Shown here: piece after piece, positions 1 through 8,942 of the stretch | Position numbering within the stretch: position 1 is the first letter of the stretch | How the letters are laid out: each line of letters starts with the position of its first letter | Made by a program: the position numbers and the translations under genes | Notes under the pieces: model-generated | Seen by the model: only the letters and a program-made list of their open reading frames with translations | What the model was told of the DNA's origin: nothing | The model's database searches: none | Source of the DNA: Pyxidicoccus parkwaysis | Lineage (GTDB): Bacteria > Myxococcota > Myxococcia > Myxococcales > Myxococcaceae | Length of the DNA: 64,000 bases | Direction of reading: 5' to 3' | Assembly: GCF_017301735.1 (NCBI RefSeq) | Contig: NZ_CP071090.1 | Location: 3,152,001-3,216,000 of the forward strand

Positions 1-3000
1 AGACCCGTGATGGCTTGCGCGCCGTGGTTCACGCGCAGGTCCCGGACTGCACCGAGGTCATCGACCTTCGTCACCTGCAGGAGCCGGCGGCTTCGCAGCG
101 GGCCGAAGCGCTCCTCGACGAGCACTACCGCCGCCCGTTCTCGTTGGACCAGGGGCCGCTCCTGCGCGCGCTCGTCGTGCAGCTCCCCGGAGGGGAGAGC
201 CTGTTCGGCTTCACCATCCACCACCTCGCCACGGATGGCTGGAGCTTCGGAGTCATCATCGGTGAGCTCGGTGCCCACTACCGCGCACTGACGCTGACGG
301 GCGGGCCCGCGGCGCTACCGCCCCTCGCCAGCCAGTACACCGACTACGCGGAGCGCTCTCGCGAGGCCTATGAGCGGGGCGAGCTCGACGAGACGCTCGC
401 CTTCTGGAAGCGCAGGCTCGAGGACGGCCCCGGGCTGCTGACGCTGCCCACCGACAGGCCGCGCCCGGCGGTGCAGACCTTCAACGGTGCGACGTGCTCC
501 GTCACCGTGCCGAGGAGCCGGCTCACCCCCCTCGTCGACCTCTGCCGCCGCGAGTGCGGCAGCACCGAGTTCCTGGTGCTGATGTCCGCCTACGCGGCCC
601 TGCTCTGGCGCTACACCGGACAGGACAAGGTCGCGGTCGGCACCACCCTCCTGAACCGCGAGGACGCGGACTCGTTGGATGGGGTGGGGTGCTACGTCAA
701 CACCGCGGCCCTGCTCTTCGGCCTGGACGAGAACACGACCTTCAGGTCCCTCCTGGCCCGGGGCACGGAGGACTGGGCCGGCGTCCTCGCGCACCAGGAC
801 GCGCCCTTTCCCAAGGTCCTGGAGCGGCTCGGGGTCGCGCATGATCCCAGCCACAGCCCGGTCTTCCAGACCATGATGACCGCGCTCGGCAAGCCGAAGA
901 AGCTCGACCTGGGCAAGGGCTTCACGTGCACGCCCCACAGCATCCGCCGTGTCGCCGCGAAGTTCGAGCTCCTCGTCTTCGTCTCCGAGCTCGAGGACGA
1001 GGTCGAGCTCGAGGTGGAGTTCAATACCGACCTCTTCGACCGGAGCACCGTCGAGAGGATGCTCTCCCACTACGTCCATCTGCTCGAGCAGCTCGCCTCC
1101 AATCTCGACACGCCTGTCTCCCGCGTCTCCATCCTGCCGGAGCCCGAGCGACGTCTCCTCGAGGCGTGGAACGACACGCGGGTGGAGGTCCCTCGCAAGA
1201 CGGTCATCGATGCCTTCGAGGAGCAGGCGGCGAAGACTCCCGATGCCATCGCGGTCGAGTTCGAGGACCGCACCCTGACCTACGCGGAGCTCCACCGGCT
1301 GACCAACCGTGTCGCCCGGGCGCTGCTCGCGGCCCAGGCCCCCTCGGTCGGGTTCGTCGGCGTGTACATGGAGCGGTCCATCGACATGGTGGTGAGCCTG
1401 GTCTCCATCGTGAAGGCGGGCCTGGCGTACGTGCCCATCGACCCGGAATACCCCGCGGACCGCATCCGCTACATGCTCGAGGACTCGCAGGTATCGCTGG
1501 TCCTCACCCAGGAGCACCTCGTACCCGCGCTGTCGAGCAGCTCCGCCAGGCCGGTGACGCTCGCCGGACTGGTGCACGGCCGCGAGGACGACAGCGACGT
1601 GGAGCGCTCGCTGTCGTTCGATTCCCGCGCGTACATGATCTACACGTCGGGCTCGACCGGGCGTCCCAAGGGCGTCATCAACCGGCACGGCTCGCTCTTC
1701 AATCGCCTGTACTGGATGCAGTCCGAGTATCCGCTCACCGGCGCGGACCGCGTGCTGCAGAAGACTCCGTTCAGCTTCGACGTCTCCGTCTGGGAGTTCT
1801 TCTGGCCCCTGATGTACGGCGCGCGCATCGTCGTGGCCAGGCCCGGCGGCCACCGCGACGCGGAGTACCTCAAGCAGCTCATTCGCGACAGGCACGTCAC
1901 CACGCTGCACTTCGTGCCGTCGATGCTCAGCGTCTTCCTGGAGGAGGAGGACCTGGCGGCCTGCTGCGGCTCGCTGCGCCAGGTGTTCTGCAGCGGCGAG
2001 GCGCTGCCCTACAAGACGGTGGAGGATTTCTACGCGAAGGTGTCGTGCGGGCTGCACAACCTCTACGGGCCGACGGAGGCGGCAATCGACGTCTCCTACT
2101 GGCCCTGCACGCTCGACTACCCCGGCAAGGTCGTACCCATCGGCAAGCCCATTGCCAACACCTCGCTCTACGTCGTCGACAAGCAGATGCAGCTCCAGCC
2201 CATCGGCGTGCCCGGTGAGCTCTGCATCGGCGGCGTCGGGCTGGCCGAGCGCTACCACAACCGCGATGACCTGACGCAGAAGGCCTTCGTCGCGGACCCC
2301 TTCGCGCGCGAGCCCGGCGCCCGCATGTACCGGACGGGCGACCTGGCCAGGTACCTGGCCGACGGACAGATTGAGTACCTCGGGCGCATCGACAATCAGA
2401 TCAAGCTGCGCGGCTTCCGCATCGAGCTGGGTGAAATCGAGGCTGTGGTGCAGGGCGCGCCAGGGGTGAGGAAGGCCGCGGTCATCCTTCATCAATCCGC
2501 GAGCAACAAGTTCCTGGTGGCCTACGTCGTCGCCGACGAGGTGGATTCGCAGAAGCTCCGGGAGCACCTGAAGACGCAGCTCCCCGAGTTCATGGTGCCT
2601 CGGCTCTTCATCTCCGTGCCGGACATTCCCACCACGGCGAACGGGAAGATGGACCGCAAGGCGTTGCCGGATCCGCTCACCGCCGTTGGCGCGGACGCTC
2701 CCGAGTCCGGCGCGGCGGGTTCGTCACTGACGCCTCCCTCGACGAAGGAGGAGGCGGTGCTGCTTGGCATCTGGAGAGAGGTCCTCGGTGTCGAGCGACT
2801 CGGCGTGGACAGCAACTTCTTCCGCCTGGGCGGCGACTCCATCCTCAGCATCCGGATTGCCGCGCGCCTGCGCGAGCTCGGGTACCCCGTCGGCGTCCGG
2901 GAGATCTTCGCCCACCCCACGGTCCGGCAGCTCGCGCGACACCTGACGACGACGCACCAGGGAGAGGTCGCGGCGGCGCCCGCGGAGCCCGCGTTCCACC

Positions 3001-6000
3001 TGATTGACGCGGCGGTCCGGCAGCAGCTTCCGCCCTCCATCGAGGACGCCTGGCCGCTGACCCGGCTCCAGTCGGGGATGATCTACCACTCGCTGATGAA
3101 CCCGGGCTCGGCGGTCTACCACGACATCTTCTCCTATGACTTCCGCGCGCCGGTGAATGCGAAGCACCTGCGCGGCGCGGTGCGGGAAGTCGTGGGGCGC
3201 CACCCGCAGCTGCGCTCGCGGTTCGAGCTCCACCAGTTCGACGAGCCGCTGCAGCTCGTCGGTGGCGAGGTGGAGGTCCCCCTGGAGCTCGTCGACGTGA
3301 GCACGCTGTCTCGCGAGGCCCAGGATGCGGAGCTCGCGCGGTGGGTCGAGGACGAGAAGCGCCGTGACTTCGACCTGGAGACGGCCCCGCTGCTGCGCTG
3401 CTGGGTGCACGTGCGCTCTGCCAGCGAGTTCACGTTCACCCTCTCGTTCCACCACGTCATCCTGGACGGCTGGAGCGTGGCGCTGGTGATGGACGAGCTG
3501 CGCCGCGTCTACGCGTCCCTGCTGGGCGGACCCCCGGTCGTCCTCGAAGGGGAGGGCGCCCCCTACAGCATGTACGTAGCCCTGGAGCGCCGGGCCATCG
3601 ACGACCCGAGCCACGCGCTCTTCTGGCGTGAGCTCCTGGCCCACATCCCGAGGCCGCTCCTGCTCGGCCAGCCATCCGGTGTGGGCAAGCAGGCCCCGGT
3701 GCCCTCCTCGGCGGAGCGGACGGTCCCCGCCGAGATGACGTCCGCGCTGCGAAGCCTCGCGGGGAGGCTCGGCCTGCCCATCAAGAGCGCGTTCCTCGCG
3801 CTCCACCTCCATGCGCTGGGAGAGGTCACCGGTCGCGACGATGTCGTCTCCGGGCTGGTGGTCAACGGACGCCCCGAGGTCTCCGGCGGAGAGCGGTGTG
3901 TCGGCCTGTTCCTCAACACCCTCCCGGTGGCACTGCGGCGAAGCGAGGGGTCCTGGCCCGCTCGCGTGGCGCGGGTGTTCTCCCTCGAGCAGGACACCGC
4001 ACCGTACCGCCGCCTGCCGCTCGCTGAGATTTTGCGGCTCACCCGGCACAAGGAGCTGTTCGACGTCCTCTTCAACTACACGCACTTCCACGTGTACCAG
4101 TCCGAGGCCGACGGCCTCGTCCGGATTGCCGGCGCGCGGTACTTCGAGCAGACCAACTTCGGCGCCGTGGTGCATGCGCATCTCGACAGCTTCACCGAGC
4201 GCATGACGTTGGTCGTCAACTACGACGCCGCCCGCGTGGATGGAAAGCTCGTCGAGCGCTACCTCGACAGCTATCTCCGAGCGGCCAGCTCCGCGGCGGC
4301 GAGCACCGAGGCACCTGTTCTCACCGTGGCCGCGAGCCCGGCGTCACCCGCTTCGGGCACTACCCTCGAGCAGCAGCTCCGTGAGGCCCTCGCCGCCGTC
4401 ACCCGCACCGCGGACGTGGGGCTCGACGACAACTACCTCGAGCTCGGGGTGGATTCGATCTCCGCCATCCGCTTCGTGGCCCGGCTCAAGCGGCTCGGCA
4501 TCAAGCTCTCACTGCAGGACGTGTTCGAGCACCCGACGGTCCGCAAGCTCGCCGCCAGGCTCAAGGCCGCTCGCCCCGCGGACACGGTGCAGGGACCGGC
4601 CGCGCCCGTCGAGGCGGCCAGCACGCTTGCCCGACACCTGCCTCCCGGCGTGGCCGACGGCTACCCGGCAACAGCGCTGCAGCTCGACATGATTGCCGAG
4701 AGCCAGGCGGACGTCGCCCAGGCCATCTACCACGACCTCTTCAGCTACCGGTTCGCGCTGCCCCTGAACGAGGCGCTCCTTCGCCGCGTGCTGCGGACGC
4801 TCACCGACCGTCACGAGACGCTCCGCACCGCCTTCGACGTCGACGCCAGCCCCACGCCCATGCAGTGGGTCCACGCCGCCGTCACGCCGCACCTGGAAGT
4901 CCTGGACCTCTCGCGCTTGCGAGAGGAAGAGCAGTCAGGAGTGTTCGATGCCTGGTTCGAGCGGGAGCGCGCCACCAGCTTCGACGTCACCCGGCCGCAG
5001 CTCATGCGGACCTTCGCGCACCGTCACGGGCCGGCCTCCTTCACCCTGACGCTGAGCTTCCACCATTCCATCCTTGATGGCTGGAGCCTGTCGCTGCTGA
5101 TTCGCGAGCTGGTCTCGCTCTACAGCGCCGCCCTGCAGGAGGTCGACGCGCCGGTGCCTGGAGTCGTCTCGTCCAGGTACCGGGACTACGTGAAGGCCGA
5201 GCTCGAGAGCCGGCAGTCGGAGGAGGCGCGCGCCTTCTGGAGGAACGAGCTGCGCGGCGTCGAGTACACCGCGCTGCCCCGGCCGCCAGGGCGTGGAGCC
5301 ATGGCGCGCTGGAGCGAGACCAAGGTCTTGCTCGACCGGCCCCGGCAGGAGGCGTTGATGGAGATGACCCGTCGCGCTGGCGTGCCCGTGAAGTTCGGCC
5401 TTCTCTCCGCGCACCTCGCCATCCTGGGGCTGCTGGGGAAGCGGACGGACGTGCTGACCGCCACCTTCGTGAACGGCCGGCTGGAGGAGGAGGGGAGCGA
5501 TGAGGTCCTGGGCCTCTTCCTGAACTTCATGCCGTTCCGTCAGTCCCTCGAGGGCCTCACCTGGCGCAGGCTCCTCGAGGAGACGTTCGCCAGCGACATC
5601 CGCAGGCTGCCGTACCGGCGTCATCCCCTGGCGAGCATCCGACGCGACCTGGGGCAAGAGCGGCTCGTGGAGACGGCCTTCAACTACACCCAGTTCAAGG
5701 CGTACGCCGACGTGACTCGCGACGGCTCCGCGAGCGCGGGCACCGGGCTCGTCAGCGGCGCCCGCTGGTTCGAGCACACGGCGTTCCCGCTCCTGGTCAA
5801 CGCGGGCTACGACCTTCGCCAGGAGCAGATGATCCTCACGCTCAATGCCAACGGGCAGGTGCTCCCTCAGTGGAGCATCGAGGTGCTCGGCGCGCTCTAC
5901 GACGCGACGCTGACGCGGATGCTCACTCGCGAGGACAGCCTGGTCACCCAGCCCTCCGAGGAGATGACCCGTCTGGCCGCGGCGCTGAAGGTCTCCGGGT

Positions 6001-6002
6001 AG
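1..6002 (+). CDS. Nonribosomal peptide synthetase, 3' part (C-A-PCP-C-PCP-C)
   Basis: The 5' end lies left of the window: the open frame enters at base 3 and stops at 6002. Domains in order: the end of a C domain (HHLATDGWS, bases 219-245), an A domain (about 1190-2690, with YTSGSTGRPKG, YGPTEAA, YRTGDL and NGKMDRK), a PCP (LGGDSI near 2830), a second C domain (HHVILDGWS near 3450), a second PCP (LGVDSIS near 4445) and a third C domain (HHSILDGWS near 5065). The ten-residue specificity code read by eye is DVWHFSLIDK, the known serine code. The second PCP has no A domain of its own, and there is no TE or reductase after the last C domain. That end resembles the C-PCP-C tail of VibF, which releases onto a free amine. 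The RBS of the hydrolase gene at 6058 follows, suggesting one operon. NRPS assignment is certain; the substrate is an inference. Confidence 0.97.
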   Translation, partial: TRDGLRAVVHAQVPDCTEVIDLRHLQEPAASQRAEALLDEHYRRPFSLDQGPLLRALVVQLPGGESLFGFTIHHLATDGWSFGVIIGELGAHYRALTLTGGPAALPPLASQYTDYAERSREAYERGELDETLAFWKRRLEDGPGLLTLPTDRPRPAVQTFNGATCSVTVPRSRLTPLVDLCRRECGSTEFLVLMSAYAALLWRYTGQDKVAVGTTLLNREDADSLDGVGCYVNTAALLFGLDENTTFRSLLARGTEDWAGVLAHQDAPFPKVLERLGVAHDPSHSPVFQTMMTALGKPKKLDLGKGFTCTPHSIRRVAAKFELLVFVSELEDEVELEVEFNTDLFDRSTVERMLSHYVHLLEQLASNLDTPVSRVSILPEPERRLLEAWNDTRVEVPRKTVIDAFEEQAAKTPDAIAVEFEDRTLTYAELHRLTNRVARALLAAQAPSVGFVGVYMERSIDMVVSLVSIVKAGLAYVPIDPEYPADRIRYMLEDSQVSLVLTQEHLVPALSSSSARPVTLAGLVHGREDDSDVERSLSFDSRAYMIYTSGSTGRPKGVINRHGSLFNRLYWMQSEYPLTGADRVLQKTPFSFDVSVWEFFWPLMYGARIVVARPGGHRDAEYLKQLIRDRHVTTLHFVPSMLSVFLEEEDLAACCGSLRQVFCSGEALPYKTVEDFYAKVSCGLHNLYGPTEAAIDVSYWPCTLDYPGKVVPIGKPIANTSLYVVDKQMQLQPIGVPGELCIGGVGLAERYHNRDDLTQKAFVADPFAREPGARMYRTGDLARYLADGQIEYLGRIDNQIKLRGFRIELGEIEAVVQGAPGVRKAAVILHQSASNKFLVAYVVADEVDSQKLREHLKTQLPEFMVPRLFISVPDIPTTANGKMDRKALPDPLTAVGADAPESGAAGSSLTPPSTKEEAVLLGIWREVLGVERLGVDSNFFRLGGDSILSIRIAARLRELGYPVGVREIFAHPTVRQLARHLTTTHQGEVAAAPAEPAFHLIDAAVRQQLPPSIEDAWPLTRLQSGMIYHSLMNPGSAVYHDIFSYDFRAPVNAKHLRGAVREVVGRHPQLRSRFELHQFDEPLQLVGGEVEVPLELVDVSTLSREAQDAELARWVEDEKRRDFDLETAPLLRCWVHVRSASEFTFTLSFHHVILDGWSVALVMDELRRVYASLLGGPPVVLEGEGAPYSMYVALERRAIDDPSHALFWRELLAHIPRPLLLGQPSGVGKQAPVPSSAERTVPAEMTSALRSLAGRLGLPIKSAFLALHLHALGEVTGRDDVVSGLVVNGRPEVSGGERCVGLFLNTLPVALRRSEGSWPARVARVFSLEQDTAPYRRLPLAEILRLTRHKELFDVLFNYTHFHVYQSEADGLVRIAGARYFEQTNFGAVVHAHLDSFTERMTLVVNYDAARVDGKLVERYLDSYLRAASSAAASTEAPVLTVAASPASPASGTTLEQQLREALAAVTRTADVGLDDNYLELGVDSISAIRFVARLKRLGIKLSLQDVFEHPTVRKLAARLKAARPADTVQGPAAPVEAASTLARHLPPGVADGYPATALQLDMIAESQADVAQAIYHDLFSYRFALPLNEALLRRVLRTLTDRHETLRTAFDVDASPTPMQWVHAAVTPHLEVLDLSRLREEEQSGVFDAWFERERATSFDVTRPQLMRTFAHRHGPASFTLTLSFHHSILDGWSLSLLIRELVSLYSAALQEVDAPVPGVVSSRYRDYVKAELESRQSEEARAFWRNELRGVEYTALPRPPGRGAMARWSETKVLLDRPRQEALMEMTRRAGVPVKFGLLSAHLAILGLLGKRTDVLTATFVNGRLEEEGSDEVLGLFLNFMPFRQSLEGLTWRRLLEETFASDIRRLPYRRHPLASIRRDLGQERLVETAFNYTQFKAYADVTRDGSASAGTGLVSGARWFEHTAFPLLVNAGYDLRQEQMILTLNANGQVLPQWSIEVLGALYDATLTRMLTREDSLVTQPSEEMTRLAAALKVSG

Positions 6003-6057
6003 CGCCGCCGCCATCGCCCCCACACACATCGCAGAACTCAACCTCGAGGAGAGACTC

Positions 6058-7005
6058 ATGTCGCAGGAACCGCGCAAGACGGAACCGGTCATCAGCACGC
6101 ATCAGCAGTCCGACGGCTACCGCTCCCACTACCGCCGCTGGGGCCGCTCCGAGGGGAGCGACGTCCTGGTGTACCTGCATGGCGGCATCAGCCACGCCGG
6201 GTGGCAGGCGCCGCTCGGCGAGGCCATCACCGCGAGCTCCGAGGTGACCTTCATCGCGTTGGACCGGCGCGGCTCCGGCCTCAACAGCGAGGCGCGGGGG
6301 CACCTCATCTCCGAGGAGCGGGAAGTCGAGGACATCGCTTCGTTCCTCGAGGCCATCGGCGGCTCCTTCCGCCGGGTGCACCTCGGGGGTTGGTGCTTTG
6401 GCGCGCAGGTGGCGTCCATCGTCGCCGCCCGGCTCGCCAGCCGGGGTGTCCTCACCAGCCTCGTGCTTGTCGCGCCGGGCTACGTCTACACGGAGCGCTA
6501 CAGCGACGTGCTGAGGCTGTCCATGCAGGCCGTCTCCGAGGTCGTCAAGGAGCTCGGCGTCACGCCGGAGCCGCTGCGGGCCTTCGTGCCGGTGCCGCTG
6601 CAGACCAGCGACTTCACCGACAAGCCCCAGTGGCTGAAGTTCGTCGAAGAGGACACGCTCCGCCTCTCCCGGGTCACTCAGAGCACGGTCAAGGTCTGGG
6701 GCGAGCTCGGCGACCGCTCGCGGTCCACACTGGGAGAGCTGGGCGGGCTCCCCGTGCTCGCCGTGTTCGGCAGCCGGGACCGGCTCGTCGACCTCGAGCG
6801 CACGAAGGCGATGCTGCTGGAGCGCGTGCACCCGGCGCCGACCATCGAGCTGATGTCGACGCACCACGCGCTCCACTTCGAGGATCCGCGTGCGCTCGCC
6901 GACCTCATCCTCCGCTTCATCTCGAGCCAGGAGCCGCGTCTCACCGCCGTCGCGGCAAGCAGGCCGGGTGTGGCCACTGCCACGGCCCAGCAGCGCGGGG
7001 CGTGA
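6058..7005 (+). CDS. Alpha/beta hydrolase with Cys nucleophile, possible aminoacyl/PCP transferase
   Basis: A 315-residue alpha/beta-hydrolase-fold protein. An oxyanion motif (LHGG) lies near the N-terminus. The nucleophile elbow reads GGWCFGA, so the nucleophile is Cys113 rather than Ser. Asp241 (GSRD) and a His in the STHHALH stretch (269-273) complete a likely Cys-Asp-His triad. In NRPS clusters such proteins (SyrC, CmaE families) move aminoacyl groups between carrier proteins. That fits the upstream synthetase, whose second PCP has no A domain. A Cys-type thioesterase is the alternative. The start is well supported: ATG with GAGGAG upstream, 55 bases after the NRPS stop. The hydrolase fold is clear; the transferase role is inferred from context. 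Confidence 0.85.
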   Translation: MSQEPRKTEPVISTHQQSDGYRSHYRRWGRSEGSDVLVYLHGGISHAGWQAPLGEAITASSEVTFIALDRRGSGLNSEARGHLISEEREVEDIASFLEAIGGSFRRVHLGGWCFGAQVASIVAARLASRGVLTSLVLVAPGYVYTERYSDVLRLSMQAVSEVVKELGVTPEPLRAFVPVPLQTSDFTDKPQWLKFVEEDTLRLSRVTQSTVKVWGELGDRSRSTLGELGGLPVLAVFGSRDRLVDLERTKAMLLERVHPAPTIELMSTHHALHFEDPRALADLILRFISSQEPRLTAVAASRPGVATATAQQRGA

Positions 7006-7074
7006 GGAGGGGCCATCGCCACGCCCCCGGGTGAGCCGGCGCTGGAGCGAAGCTCGAACAGGAGAAGGGTCGCC

Positions 7075-8271
7075 ATGACAGACACATTCAGACTGCGCGA
7101 GCTCACGCTGATGGCCAGCAGCATGATTGCCATCATCGGGACGACGGCCATCGCCGCATCGCTGCCTCACATGAGCGAGGCGTACGCCGACGTCCCCAAC
7201 AGCCGGTTCCTCGTGAGCGTGGTGCTCACCCTGCCGGCGCTGTCGGTGGCCTTGTGCGGCCCCTTCATCGGCATGGCCATCGACAGCTGGGGGCGTAAGC
7301 GCATCTTCATCCTGTCCCTGCTCATCTACGGACTGTCCGGGGCGGCGGGCAGTGTGCTGCCGTCGCTGCCCGCCATCCTGGTCAGCCGGCTCGTCCTGGG
7401 AGTCGCGGTCTCCGGCATCACCACCTGCTCCACGGCCCTGCTCGCCGACTACGCCGAGGAGCGGAAGCTGGGCAATCTGATGGGCAGACAGTCCCTGTTC
7501 ATGTCCCTGGGGAACGTCGTCTTCGTCTCGCTGGGCGGCGTGCTGGCGGACCACCACTGGCGGCTGCCCTTCCTGCTTTACGCGGTGGCCTTCGTGGTCC
7601 TCCCGGGCGTCGTCTTCACCATCACCGAGCCGCGCGTGGCGCGAGCCGCACAGCCGTCGGTCTCGGTCGCCACCGTCGAGGTAGTCCCGGTCCGGAGGAC
7701 CGTGCTCGTCTACGCCCTCGGCTTCGTGAACATGGTGGTGTACTTCATGGTGCCGGTGTACCTGCCGTTCCACCTGAGGTCCTTCCCCGGCAACAGCAGC
7801 GCGCGCGCGGGAGGCCTGCTGGCGGTCGTCGGGCTGAGCTGGGCCGTTTCATCCTCCATGTATCACCGTGTCCGGCGGCACCTCTCCTTCGAGCAGGTCG
7901 CGTTCGTCGCCCTCGCGCTCATGGGAATCGCCTACCTGATGATTGCCAGGGCCATGGGCTACGCGCTGCTCATCCCCGCTCTCGTCATCATCGGCGCGGG
8001 GCTGGGCGTGTTCGTCCCCAACCTGAACGCGTGGCTCCTGTCGTTCGCACCCACGACGATGAAGGGGCGGATGATTGGCGGTCTCGTCTTCTTCGTATTC
8101 CTCGGCCAGTTCTTCTCACCCATCTTCACGCGCCCGCTGAGAGACACCGCGGGCATCTCGGCGAGCTACTTCGCGGGTGGCGCGCTGTTGCTGCTGCTCT
8201 CGCTCGGGACGATGGCGGGGGGGAGAAGGGCCATGCCCATGAGGCTCTCCGCCGAGCGTGACCTGAAGTAG
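7075..8271 (+). CDS. MFS transporter (drug/metabolite efflux type)
   Basis: A 398-residue polytopic protein with about twelve hydrophobic segments and a major-facilitator loop motif after helix 2 (GPFIGMAIDSWGRKR). Size and layout match the DHA1 proton antiporters (Bcr/CflA-like) that export antibiotics and siderophores. AGGAG lies 10 bases before the ATG. It sits 69 bases after the hydrolase and downstream of the NRPS on the same strand, so it probably exports the peptide made by that synthetase. Its substrate cannot be read from the sequence. Confidence 0.9.
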   Translation: MTDTFRLRELTLMASSMIAIIGTTAIAASLPHMSEAYADVPNSRFLVSVVLTLPALSVALCGPFIGMAIDSWGRKRIFILSLLIYGLSGAAGSVLPSLPAILVSRLVLGVAVSGITTCSTALLADYAEERKLGNLMGRQSLFMSLGNVVFVSLGGVLADHHWRLPFLLYAVAFVVLPGVVFTITEPRVARAAQPSVSVATVEVVPVRRTVLVYALGFVNMVVYFMVPVYLPFHLRSFPGNSSARAGGLLAVVGLSWAVSSSMYHRVRRHLSFEQVAFVALALMGIAYLMIARAMGYALLIPALVIIGAGLGVFVPNLNAWLLSFAPTTMKGRMIGGLVFFVFLGQFFSPIFTRPLRDTAGISASYFAGGALLLLLSLGTMAGGRRAMPMRLSAERDLK

Positions 8272-8311
8272 ACACCTCTTCCTGCTGACCCCCACACCCG
8301 GAGCTTCAGGC

Positions 8312-8881
8312 ATGAATGCACGCACCCAGCGGTCCGGCTCGAGTAGGGCCCATGCGCGGTCTTCCATGCGCGCGAGCCTTCCCATGGCGCTCTGTCTCGC
8401 CACGGGCTGCGCGACCTCTTCGCGGATGGCTTCGGCGGCCGAGCCGCCGTCCAGGCCGACAGAAATCTCACCTGCCTCGCCCGTCGGCAGGCGCATCAAC
8501 CCTCCCCAGCTTCCGCGGCCCAATGGCTATAGCCACGTCGTGGAGGTCCACACGGGGCGCACCGTCTACATCTCGGGGCAGGTGCCGCTCGACGCCGGGG
8601 GGAACGTCATCGGCGCTGGCGACTTCCGTGCGCAGACGGAGCAGGTCTTCGCCAACCTGTCCGCCGCGCTGAGCGCGGTGGGCGCCAACTACGGCCACGT
8701 GGTGAAGCTGACCATCTTCGTCACGCAGTTGACGCCCGAGACACTCACCGCGCTCCGCGAGGTGAGAGATCGCCACATCGACGCCGCACACGGTCCGGCC
8801 AGCAGCCTGGTGGAGGTGAGCCGGCTGTTCCGCCCGGAGCTCCTCGTGGAGATGGAAGCGGTCGCCGTGATTCCGGACTGA
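8312..8881 (+). CDS. RidA/YjgF-family protein with lipoprotein signal, catalytic Arg absent
   Basis: The 189-residue product has a leader ending LATGC, a plausible lipobox, followed by a full RidA/YjgF fold (TVYISGQVPLD, then LVEMEAVAV at the end). RidA enzymes hydrolyse reactive enamines and imines such as 2-aminoacrylate. True RidA needs an Arg in a PAR-x-x-VEV motif; here it reads PASSLVEV, so that Arg is Ser and imine deaminase activity is doubtful. It may belong to the other Rid subfamilies, which are common in biosynthetic clusters. A second ATG at 8366 would give a shorter leader, still lipobox-bearing. It closes the left-edge gene set, 40 bases after the MFS gene. Confidence 0.85.
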   Translation: MNARTQRSGSSRAHARSSMRASLPMALCLATGCATSSRMASAAEPPSRPTEISPASPVGRRINPPQLPRPNGYSHVVEVHTGRTVYISGQVPLDAGGNVIGAGDFRAQTEQVFANLSAALSAVGANYGHVVKLTIFVTQLTPETLTALREVRDRHIDAAHGPASSLVEVSRLFRPELLVEMEAVAVIPD

Positions 8882-8942
8882 CGGGGAGGGGTCGAGCCCC
8901 GGGTGCTTGTCAGGTCCCGGGGCCCGCGCAGTCGTTGGCGGC

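Noticed and set aside
315..2567. Long antisense open frame across the left NRPS (750 codons)
   Set aside because: High GC keeps the opposite strand open; the residues do not form any known protein and the plus-strand frame encodes clear NRPS domains.
8312..8881. RidA clearing dehydroalanine from the serine-loaded NRPS
   Set aside because: Attractive by context, but the needed Arg is replaced by Ser; kept only as a remark.
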